Assembly: GCA_963798075.1 (NCBI GenBank)
Contig: CAWCRU010000012.1
Coordinates: forward strand, 1-64,000
Direction: 5' to 3'
Length of the DNA: 64,000 bases
Origin: DATAOG01 sp963798075
Lineage (GTDB): Bacteria > Pseudomonadota > Alphaproteobacteria > Geminicoccales > Geminicoccaceae
Within the stretch, counting starts at the first letter, position 1; every line of letters starts with the position of its first letter. Positions 34,804 through 42,121 of the stretch are shown here, one piece after another. The position numbers and the translations under genes were made by a program. The notes under the pieces were generated by a model that was not told where the DNA came from, did no database searches, and saw only the letters and a program-made list of their open reading frames with translations.

Positions 34804-36416
34804 GGACGGACTTCCGGCAGCGGGTAGTCGTAGGCCTCGGCGGTGACGACCGGGATGGTCTCGAAGTTGTGCTGGGGCGGCGGCGAGGCGGTGGTCCACT
34901 CGAGGCCCGCCGCACCCCAGGGATTGGGCCCGGCCGGCCGGCCGTAGCGCAGCGACCAGAGCAGGTAGATCAGCGGCAACAGGTAGGCGAGCGCCAGGAC
35001 CCCGGCCCCGGCCGAGGACAGCACGTGATAGACCTGGAACTCCGGCGGATAGACGTGGTAGCGGCGCGGCATCCCGAGATAGCCCAGCAGGAACTGCGGC
35101 AAGAAGGTCAGGACGAAGCCCGCGAAGGCCAGCAGGGCGGCGAGCCGGCCCCAGAATTCGGAGTACATGCGCCCGGTCATCTTCGGCCACCAGAAGTGCA
35201 GAGCGCCGAGATAGGCGGTAACCGAGGCACCCACCATGATGAAGTGGAAATGCGCGACTACAAAGTACGTGTCGGTCACGTGCACGTCGATCGCCAGCGA
35301 AGCGAGCATGAGGCCGGTCAGGCCGCCGATCACGAACAGTGCTATGAACGCGAGCGCGTAGAGCAGCGGGGTATCGATGACGATCTGGCCTTTGTAGAGA
35401 GTGGCAGTCCAGTTGTAGACCTTGATCGCCGACGGCACCGCAACGGCGAAGCTCAGGAGCGAGAAGACCATCGAGGCGTAGATCGACTGGCCGGAGACGA
35501 ACATGTGGTGGCCCCAGACCAGGAACCCGAGCGTCGCGATCGCGAGGCTGGAATAGGCGACGAACCGGTAGCCGAAGATCCGCTTGCGGGAAAAGGCCGT
35601 GACCAGCTCGCTGACCACCCCCATCCCGGGCAGAATCATGATGTAGACGGCCGGATGACTGTAGAACCAGAACAGGTGCTGGAACAACAAGGGGTCGCCG
35701 CCGAGCGCCGGGTCGAAGAAACCGATGCCCAGGATCCGCTCGAGCGCGATCAGCACCAAGGTGATAGCGAGCACCGGCGTCGCGAGCACCAGGATCAGGG
35801 AGGTCGCGTAGTTGGTCCAGACGAAGATCGGCAGGCGGAACCAGGTCATGCCGGGGGCGCGCATCTTGTGGATCGTGACGATGAAATTCAGGCCGGTGAA
35901 GATCGACGAGAAGCCGACAATGAATACGCCGACGATCGCGGCCGTGACGTGGCTGTTGGAATAGACGCTGCTGAGCGGCGTGTAGAAAGTCCAGCCGGTG
36001 TCGACGCCGCCGGCCAGCAGCACGTAGATCGTGAACAGGCCGCCCAACATATAAAGATACCAGCTGGCGAGATTGATCCTCGGGAAGGCGAGATCGCGGG
36101 CGCCGATCATCAAGGGGATCAGGAAATTGCCGAAGGTCGCCGGGATCGAGGGCACCAGGAAGAACCAGACCATGACGACGCCGTGCAGCGTGAAGGCCTT
36201 GTTGTAGCCGTCGTCGGTCAAAAGATCGCCGGCCGGCGTGATCAGCTCGAGGCGGACCAGGCCGGCCGCGAGCGCCCCGATGACGAAGAAGAACGTGATC
36301 GAGACCAGATAGAGGATCGCGATCCGCTTGTGGTCCGTGGTCAGGAGCCACGAGCGGATCGTGTAGCCCTCGAACAGGTAGCTTTGCGAGCGGAGGTCGG
36401 CCACGGTCGTGCTCAC
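34800..36416 (-). CDS. Cytochrome c oxidase subunit I, A2-type (caa3)
   Basis: Catalytic subunit reducing O2 to water and pumping protons, 538 residues, GTG start at 36416. Haem and copper ligands: TLHGVVMVWF (His79), WGHHMF (His303/304) and VAHFHFIMVGA (His389, His391), with FYSHPAVYIMILPG at 251-264. In A1-type oxidases this last motif is HPEVY with a Glu in the D proton channel; here it is YSHPAVY, the A2 pattern found in caa3 oxidases of Rhodothermus and Thermus. It overlaps the genes on both sides by four bases. Confidence 0.93.
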   Translation of the reverse strand: MSTTVADLRSQSYLFEGYTIRSWLLTTDHKRIAILYLVSITFFFVIGALAAGLVRLELITPAGDLLTDDGYNKAFTLHGVVMVWFFLVPSIPATFGNFLIPLMIGARDLAFPRINLASWYLYMLGGLFTIYVLLAGGVDTGWTFYTPLSSVYSNSHVTAAIVGVFIVGFSSIFTGLNFIVTIHKMRAPGMTWFRLPIFVWTNYATSLILVLATPVLAITLVLIALERILGIGFFDPALGGDPLLFQHLFWFYSHPAVYIMILPGMGVVSELVTAFSRKRIFGYRFVAYSSLAIATLGFLVWGHHMFVSGQSIYASMVFSLLSFAVAVPSAIKVYNWTATLYKGQIVIDTPLLYALAFIALFVIGGLTGLMLASLAIDVHVTDTYFVVAHFHFIMVGASVTAYLGALHFWWPKMTGRMYSEFWGRLAALLAFAGFVLTFLPQFLLGYLGMPRRYHVYPPEFQVYHVLSSAGAGVLALAYLLPLIYLLWSLRYGRPAGPNPWGAAGLEWTTASPPPQHNFETIPVVTAEAYDYPLPEVRP

Positions 36417-37354
36417 CTCTGGGACGCCTCCTTGCCGGCGAGCGACTTGAGGTAGGCGATCAGCTGCAAGAGCTGCGCTTCCGAGACGCGGTCCTTAAAG
36501 CTCGGCATGATCGGCTCGTAGCCGGCGACCACGGCCTTCTTGGGCAGCAGGATGCTGTCCCGCAGATAGGCCTCGTCGGCGAGGACGACCTCACCCGAGG
36601 CGAGCGGCACCGGGCTGCCGAACAGGCCCGCCAGCGGCGGCGCATGGACGACCGGGCTTCCGACGTGGCAGCCGCTGCAGCCGAGGCTCGAGAACAGGCT
36701 CTCGCCCTCGGCCGCGAGCGAGAGGTCGGAGGGCGTGCGCTCGAGCCATGCCGCATAGGCTGCCGGCGTCATGATCACGATCTGGCCGCCCATCCTCGAG
36801 TGCGCGGTGCCGCACAGCTCGGCGCAGAACAGATGATAGGTGCCGGGCTTGTCGGCGTTGAACCACAAGGTCGTGTAGCGACCCGGCAGCACGTCCTGCT
36901 TGAGCCGCAGCGCCGGCAGATAAAGACTGTGGATCACGTCTTCGGAGATCATCGACAGCTTGACCGGCTGATGCGCCGGCACGTGCAGTTCGTCGATCTC
37001 GCGCTGGCCGCCCGGGTGCTGGAACTGCCACATCCACTGCTTGGCCAGCACGTCGACCTCGAGCGCGCCCGCGGGCGGCGTGCGCTCGTCGTAATAGAGC
37101 TTGGCCGCCCAGACGAAGAAGAAGAGGCTGAGCGAAAACGGGATGATCGCCCAGGCGACCTCGAGCTTGACGTTGCGCTCGGGGCGGTGCTGCCGGTTCG
37201 CGGCCGAGCCCTGCCGGAAGCGGATCGCGAACACCAGCAACAGGACGAAGACCGGCAGCGTCAGCAGGCTGACCAGGATGAGCAGGCCGGCGAGCAGGAG
37301 ATCGACCCTGCCTGCGAGCGCCGAGGCGATCGGCGGCCAGAGCGGCAGGGTCAC
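36413..37354 (-). CDS. Cytochrome c oxidase subunit II with fused cytochrome c domain (caa3 type)
   Basis: Electron-entry subunit, 313 residues, GTG start at 37354. Two N-terminal helices are followed by the Cu-A domain: VIHSLYLPALRLKQD supplies the first His, and CAELCGTAHSRM the two Cys, His and Met. A C-terminal cytochrome c domain follows with CSGCH (about residues 232-236) and a distal Met in EPIMPSF. The fused cytochrome marks a caa3 oxidase, which can take electrons directly from the Act complex encoded upstream. GTGA overlap with the SCO stop. Confidence 0.92.
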   Translation of the reverse strand: MTLPLWPPIASALAGRVDLLLAGLLILVSLLTLPVFVLLLVFAIRFRQGSAANRQHRPERNVKLEVAWAIIPFSLSLFFFVWAAKLYYDERTPPAGALEVDVLAKQWMWQFQHPGGQREIDELHVPAHQPVKLSMISEDVIHSLYLPALRLKQDVLPGRYTTLWFNADKPGTYHLFCAELCGTAHSRMGGQIVIMTPAAYAAWLERTPSDLSLAAEGESLFSSLGCSGCHVGSPVVHAPPLAGLFGSPVPLASGEVVLADEAYLRDSILLPKKAVVAGYEPIMPSFKDRVSEAQLLQLIAYLKSLAGKEASQR

Positions 37355-38151
37355 GGCCCCTCTCCCGGCTGCCGGCGCTCGCGGCGCAACAGCAATGCCA
37401 CGAGGCCGCCGAGCAGCACCATCGTGAGGCCGGCGCCCGCCTTGAGCGCGAGGTCGACGTCCGCCGTGTACGTGCCGGTCTTCGGGTCGTAGCCGTAGCA
37501 GAGCAGCCAGAGATGATCGGCGAGCGTGCCGGCCTTGCCCTCGCCCGCCTCGGTCAGGCCAAGCCGCAGGTCCGCGGCCTCGAACGGATAGCCGTAGAGC
37601 CAGCGCGCGAGCTTGCCGCTCGGGCTGATCAGGGCGACCGCCGCCGGATGGGCGAACTGGTCGGTATCCGCGTCGTAGGCGTAGTGGTAGCCGATCGCGT
37701 CCGCGAGCCGGCGGGACGAGCCGGCGCCGTCGCCGGCGAGGAAGTGCACGGCCTGCGCGGCGCCTGTGCGGGGATAGCGCGCGAGGTCCGCGGTCCTGGT
37801 ACGCCTGGCATCGACCGCCGTCTCGCGCGGATCGATCGAGACCGCGAGCACCGCGAATGAGCGCGGATCGAGGCCGATTCCGCCCAGCGCGCTGAACAGG
37901 CCGGCAAGCGTGACCCCGCAGATGTTCTTACAATCGAAGTCGACCGGAGCGAGGATCACCGGCCGCTGGCCGAGATAGTTGGCGAGCGTGACGCTCGTCC
38001 CGGTCTCGTCGACGAAGGCGAGGCTTGCCGGCACGGTGACGCCGAGCTTGGGCTCGATCGCCGCCGAGGTGAACGGATCGAAGCCGGCGGCACTTGCGGC
38101 CGAAGCGATCCCGAGCACGAGCAGGGCCAGCCCGAGCGCGCGGCCGGTCAC
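37351..38151 (-). CDS. SCO1/SenC family copper chaperone
   Basis: Thioredoxin-fold protein that delivers copper to the Cu-A site, 266 residues, GTG start. The copper motif is DCKNIC (Cys-x3-Cys) and the conserved His lies in DQFAHPAAVALISPSG. An N-terminal signal (ALGLALLVLGIASAASA) and a C-terminal helix (GLTMVLLGGLVALLL) anchor it in the membrane facing the periplasm. Unusually, it has that extra C-terminal helix. Overlaps both neighbours by four bases. Confidence 0.88.
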   Translation of the reverse strand: MTGRALGLALLVLGIASAASAAGFDPFTSAAIEPKLGVTVPASLAFVDETGTSVTLANYLGQRPVILAPVDFDCKNICGVTLAGLFSALGGIGLDPRSFAVLAVSIDPRETAVDARRTRTADLARYPRTGAAQAVHFLAGDGAGSSRRLADAIGYHYAYDADTDQFAHPAAVALISPSGKLARWLYGYPFEAADLRLGLTEAGEGKAGTLADHLWLLCYGYDPKTGTYTADVDLALKAGAGLTMVLLGGLVALLLRRERRQPGEGP

Positions 38152-38555
38152 GGCCGGGCCCCCTTATCGAGCTCGGCCTTGGACGTCCAGCCGCGCTCGG
38201 CCAGCAGCCGCATCGCCTGCTCGATCGGGATCCTGGCGATGCCGGCGTCGCGATCGACCCAGCCAAAGCCTTCGAGGTCTGCGGCTTCGCGCTCTTGCAC
38301 CGCGGCCAGCGTGTGCGCCGGGTTGGCGTCGAGGCGCGGCGTCGGCGGTCGGATCTCGACGCGCGCGAGTGGGCTGACCGCCGGCCCTTGCGCCTCGCTG
38401 TGGAACAGCCCGACCAGCCCGCCGAGCGCGGCCGCGAACAGGCCGATGATCACCACCATGGCGAGCGCGATCCAGAGCACCGCCCTCGCGTCGACGTCGC
38501 TCGGCTCGTAGCCGAGTTGCTCCGCGCGGCGCAGACCGTCCGGCGCCTCAGCCAC
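38148..38555 (-). CDS. Membrane-anchored protein of Act/caa3 clusters, unknown function
   Basis: 135 residues from GTG at 38555, overlapping the actF stop by eight bases. One membrane helix (AVLWIALAMVVIIGLFAAALGGLVGLF, about residues 27-52) is followed by a periplasmic part with AAVQEREAADLEGFGWVDRDAG and IPIEQAMRLLAERG. A 'GWVDRxxGxxRIPIxxAM' motif like this recurs, in my memory, in small proteins next to SCO and caa3 genes. It is not an obvious ActG. Likely an assembly or accessory factor, which is inference. Confidence 0.68.
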   Translation of the reverse strand: MAEAPDGLRRAEQLGYEPSDVDARAVLWIALAMVVIIGLFAAALGGLVGLFHSEAQGPAVSPLARVEIRPPTPRLDANPAHTLAAVQEREAADLEGFGWVDRDAGIARIPIEQAMRLLAERGWTSKAELDKGARP

Positions 38556-39681
38556 GGCTCGCCACCTCGAGGGCGCCAAGGATCGCCGCGGCGCGCGGCA
38601 GGACCAGCCAGAGGACCGCGCTGAGCCAGATCCCCCCGACCGCGGCCAGGGTGCCGGCGAGCAGCCAGGCGGCCGGCGCCTGCGGTCCGAAGGCGGGCAG
38701 GGTCAGCCAGAGGCTCTCGAGCACGCGCGCGAGGACGACCGCGGCGGCGAGTGCCATCAGCAGCGGCCAGCTCTGGCGCGCCCGCGCCGACAGCAGCACC
38801 ACGAACGGCAGGCCGGCGTTGAGGATCGCGATCGCCAGGATCAGCGCCCACCAGATGCCCTGGCCGCGCCTCAGGTACCATTCGGCGCCATCCGGCAGGT
38901 TGCCCGACCAGATCACCAGGTACTGGATGAAGGCGAAGTAGGCCCAGAGCAGGACCAGCGCCAGGAACAGGCTGCCGAGGCCGAGCAGGCGGTGCTCGCG
39001 GACCAGCTCAGCACGGCCGGCGGCCTCGACGGTGCCGAGCGCCACGAGGATCGCGAGGGCATAGCCGCCGACCGCCTGCCCGGACATGGCGAGCATGCCG
39101 AACACGGCGGAATGAAACTCCGGTTGCAGCGACAGGACCCAGTCGATGCTCGCGAACGAGGCGGCGAGCGCGTAGAGCATGGCGCCCACGGTCGCGAGGC
39201 CGCGGCGCTGCCGGCGCGCGTCGAAGGGGCCGCGGACCGTCGTCAGGATCAGCGCGAGACCGGACCAGGCTGCGAGGTAGATCAGGCTCCGCAGGATGAA
39301 GAACGGCGGATTGAGAAAGGCGGCCTTGGGCGCGACCGTCGCATGCGCGGCGAGGAAATCCGGGCGCGCCCAAGGGTAGATCGCCGGCAGATCGAACAGG
39401 ACCGGCAGGAACAGGAGTGCCAACAGCGGCAGCGTCCGCAGGACCGCCTCCAGCGCGCCGCCGACCACGAGGCCCCAGCGGCCGCCGAGCAGATGCCAGG
39501 CGAGGAGGACCGCCAGGCAACCGAGGGGAAAGGCCATCCAGGTAACCAGCGCGACCAGCCAGGCGCGCAGGAAGGCCGGCAGGTCGAGCAGCGCGCCCGC
39601 GCTCGACGCCGCGATCCCGATCAGAGCGATGACCATGGCGGTCCACTGAAGGCGGGACAGCTTGAGAGCGGCTTCGGCCAT
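38548..39681 (-). CDS. actF: Alternative complex III subunit ActF
   Basis: Integral membrane subunit (377 residues, about ten helices) of the quinol:cytochrome c/oxidase oxidoreductase, paralogous to ActC. Hydrophobic segments such as WTAMVIALIGIAASSAGALLD and LGLGSLFLALVLLWAYFAFIQYLVIWSGNLPDGAEWY are typical; the IWSGNLPDE-like tail is a family hallmark. Start at ATG 39681, overlapping the actE stop by one base. An out-of-frame extension upstream is a shadow of actE. Confidence 0.88.
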   Translation of the reverse strand: MAEAALKLSRLQWTAMVIALIGIAASSAGALLDLPAFLRAWLVALVTWMAFPLGCLAVLLAWHLLGGRWGLVVGGALEAVLRTLPLLALLFLPVLFDLPAIYPWARPDFLAAHATVAPKAAFLNPPFFILRSLIYLAAWSGLALILTTVRGPFDARRQRRGLATVGAMLYALAASFASIDWVLSLQPEFHSAVFGMLAMSGQAVGGYALAILVALGTVEAAGRAELVREHRLLGLGSLFLALVLLWAYFAFIQYLVIWSGNLPDGAEWYLRRGQGIWWALILAIAILNAGLPFVVLLSARARQSWPLLMALAAAVVLARVLESLWLTLPAFGPQAPAAWLLAGTLAAVGGIWLSAVLWLVLPRAAAILGALEVASRG

Positions 39682-40220
39682 CAGCGCGACTGCTCGTGGA
39701 GGCTTTGCCGGACGTCGTCGGGGAGATCCGCGACCACGGCGTGCTGCCCGAGCTGCAGGGCCCGGATGTAGGCGACGATCGCCCAGCGGTCCGCCGGCGG
39801 CACGCGCTCCGCATAGGAGTACATGACGCCGTAGCCGTTCTGGATGACGTCGAGGAAGTGCCGGTCGGGCGCCTCGCGCAGCCGGTCGATATGGTAGCTC
39901 GGCGGCTTCGGGAAGCCGCGCTCTACGATGATGCCCTGGCCATCGCCCGCGCGGCCGTGACAGGGCGCGCAGAAGATCTCGAACCGCTCGCGACCGCGCT
40001 GCAGGAGCGCCATGGTCATCGGCGGCCGTCGGTCGAGCACCGCGAGCTCGGCGGCCTCGCCGCGCCAGACCGTCCCCGGGACCGGTTCCTGCATGGCGCT
40101 GCCGTCCGGCAACAGCTCGGCCTCCGCGTAGGCCTTGTACTTTTTCTGATGCGCCATGCTGTACTGGTCGCAGGCCGCGAGCAGGGCGAGCAGGCCGAGC
40201 AGCGGAACGAGGCGCCTCAT
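39681..40220 (-). CDS. actE: Alternative complex III subunit ActE, monohaem cytochrome c lipoprotein
   Basis: 179 residues with a lipoprotein signal (PLLGLLALLAAC, Cys17) and one haem site CAPCH in FEIFCAPCHGRAGDGQG; a distal Met is in NGYGVMYSYAERV. It hands electrons onward to the oxidase. YxVDRWAIVAYIRALQ-like sequence at the end matches this family. ATGA overlap with the actD stop. Confidence 0.88.
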   Translation of the reverse strand: MRRLVPLLGLLALLAACDQYSMAHQKKYKAYAEAELLPDGSAMQEPVPGTVWRGEAAELAVLDRRPPMTMALLQRGRERFEIFCAPCHGRAGDGQGIIVERGFPKPPSYHIDRLREAPDRHFLDVIQNGYGVMYSYAERVPPADRWAIVAYIRALQLGQHAVVADLPDDVRQSLHEQSR

Positions 40221-40756
40221 TTCGGCACCTCTTCGACCGCAAGCGCGCCCAGGCGCTCGAGCAAGGCGCGGGTCGCCGCCAGATCGAAACGCGGCTCCTC
40301 GCTCAGGACGGTGAGAAAGAAACGGTCGACGGTCACCCGCCGGAAGCGCGCCGCGTTGAAGATCGGGTGGTGCAGCCGCGGCAGCCGGTTGAGCGTCAGG
40401 AGGCCGAAGAAGACGGCGAGGAAGGCGCCGAGGATCGCGAGCTCGTAAGCCGGCACCGCGAACGCCGGCCAGGCATCGAGCGGGCGGCCGCCGACGTCGA
40501 GCGGGTAATCGACGGCGTTCAGGTACCACTGCAGCACCAAGCCGCCGCCGCCGCCCGCGATGCCGCCCGCGAGCGCAATCCAGGGCAGCGCGTGTTCGCG
40601 AAAGCCGATCGCCGCCGCCAGGCCCTCGACCGGAAACGGCGAAAAGGCCTCGAGCCGGACATAGCCTTCGGCGCGGGCCTGCCTTGCCGCCGCGACGAGG
40701 GCTGCCGGCGTCTCGAACTCCGCCAGCAGGCCGTAGAGCTGCTCCCGGCCGGCCAC
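40217..40756 (-). CDS. actD: Alternative complex III subunit ActD (DUF3341)
   Basis: Small membrane subunit, 179 residues, GTG start. The N-terminus LYGLLAEFETPAALVAAARQARAEGYVRLEAFSPFPVEGL is the DUF3341 signature. Two helices follow (WIALAGGIAGGGGGLVLQWY and FAVPAYELAILGAFLAVFFGLLTL), with the soluble part in the cytoplasm. The gene is six bases past the actC start region and overlaps actE by four. Confidence 0.9.
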   Translation of the reverse strand: MAGREQLYGLLAEFETPAALVAAARQARAEGYVRLEAFSPFPVEGLAAAIGFREHALPWIALAGGIAGGGGGLVLQWYLNAVDYPLDVGGRPLDAWPAFAVPAYELAILGAFLAVFFGLLTLNRLPRLHHPIFNAARFRRVTVDRFFLTVLSEEPRFDLAATRALLERLGALAVEEVPK

Positions 40757-40757
40757 C

Positions 40758-42116
40758 TCAGGCCTCCTGCCGGTCGGCGTGCAGGGCTTCCTTGAGCTCG
40801 AAGATCGAGATCATCGGCAACAGGCGCACGAACAGGAAAAACAGGAAGAACCAGACGCCGATCATGCCGCCCAGCAGCAGCCACTCCCAAACCGACGGCA
40901 CGTAGACGCCAAAGGCCGAGGGCAGATAGTCGCGCGATAGCGTGTTCGCGATCTCGGTGAAATGGCCGAGCCAGACGCCGACCGTGACCAGGAGGGCGAC
41001 GGCCGCCAGCGCCCCGACGCTTCGACGGACTGCCTTGAACCAGAGCGCCTGGGGGGCCGCGAGCGTGCAAAGGACCGCGAGCCAGTACGTCCAGGCGTAG
41101 GTGCCGGACCAGCGGCCATAGAGCGTCTGGCGCTCGAACCCATCGCCCGAATACCAGGCATCGAAGGTCTCGAACAGGGTGCAGTAGGCGGTCATCAGGG
41201 CGAACGCGAGCAGGAGCTGCGCCAGCAGGTCGAGATGCCGCTCGGTCACGATGTGCTGCAGGCCGAAGGCGGTGCGCAGCACGATCGAGATCAGGAGCAC
41301 GACCGCGAAGCCCTCCGCGATCGCCTCGATCAGGAAGAGCGGCGGATAGATCGTCGAGTGCCAGCCGGGCTCGATGCCGCCCGCGAACAGCATGGCGACG
41401 CCGCTCTCGACCATCACGACCAGCGGCACCGCGAGTGCTGCCGCGATCCAGTAAGTGGTCTGCCAGCGCTGCCAATGGATTGCGGAGTTGCGCCAGCCGA
41501 GGCAGAGCACGCCGTAGAAGACCTGGGCCAGACGCGAGCTTGCCCGGTCGCGCACCGAGGCGAGGTCCGGGATCAGGCCGATGTACCAGAACAGCACCGA
41601 GACGATCAGATAAGTGAGGACGCCGAAGATGTCCCACTCGAGCGGGCTCTTGAACTGCGGCCAGACCGTCATCGTGTTGGGATAGGGGATCAGCCAGTAG
41701 AACAGCCAGGGCCGGCCGAGGTGGAGGACCGGTGCCAGTCCGGCCTGGACGACCGCGAACACGGTCATCGCTTCGGCGAAGCGGTTGAGCGAGTTCCGCC
41801 AGCCGCGGTTGACCAGCAAGAGCAGCGCCGAGATCATGGTCCCGGCGTGCGCCATGCTGATCCACCAGACGTAGCTCGCGATGGTCATGCCCCAGAAGAC
41901 CGGGCTCTGGATGCCCCAGACGCCGACCCCGCCCCAGAACAGATACCCAACCGCGACCATGAAGACGGCGAGCCCAAGCAAAGTCGCGGCAAAGCCCGCC
42001 CACCAGCCGCGCCCCGGGCGGCCGAGCGGGACGGCGGTGATGTCCGCGGTCACCGACCGGTAGGTGACGCCCGGCCCGACCAGCGAGTTGGGATGGGGGG
42101 GATGGGAGGCCGCCAT
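40758..42116 (-). CDS. actC: Alternative complex III subunit ActC (NrfD-like quinol-binding subunit)
   Basis: NrfD/polysulfide-reductase-type membrane protein, 452 residues, about ten helices, expected to hold the quinol site. Key segments: WGMTIASYVWWISMAHAGTMISALLLL with the conserved His, PNTMTVWPQFKSPLEWDIFG, and ISIFELKEAL near the end. Stop and the next start (actD) are one base apart; five bases separate its ATG from the actB stop. Confidence 0.92.
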   Translation of the reverse strand: MAASHPPHPNSLVGPGVTYRSVTADITAVPLGRPGRGWWAGFAATLLGLAVFMVAVGYLFWGGVGVWGIQSPVFWGMTIASYVWWISMAHAGTMISALLLLVNRGWRNSLNRFAEAMTVFAVVQAGLAPVLHLGRPWLFYWLIPYPNTMTVWPQFKSPLEWDIFGVLTYLIVSVLFWYIGLIPDLASVRDRASSRLAQVFYGVLCLGWRNSAIHWQRWQTTYWIAAALAVPLVVMVESGVAMLFAGGIEPGWHSTIYPPLFLIEAIAEGFAVVLLISIVLRTAFGLQHIVTERHLDLLAQLLLAFALMTAYCTLFETFDAWYSGDGFERQTLYGRWSGTYAWTYWLAVLCTLAAPQALWFKAVRRSVGALAAVALLVTVGVWLGHFTEIANTLSRDYLPSAFGVYVPSVWEWLLLGGMIGVWFFLFFLFVRLLPMISIFELKEALHADRQEA

Positions 42117-42121
42117 CGCGC

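Noticed and set aside
38148..38555. Assignment as ActG
   Set aside because: Only one helix and a periplasmic motif seen next to SCO genes; I could not match it to ActG, so it is left unnamed.
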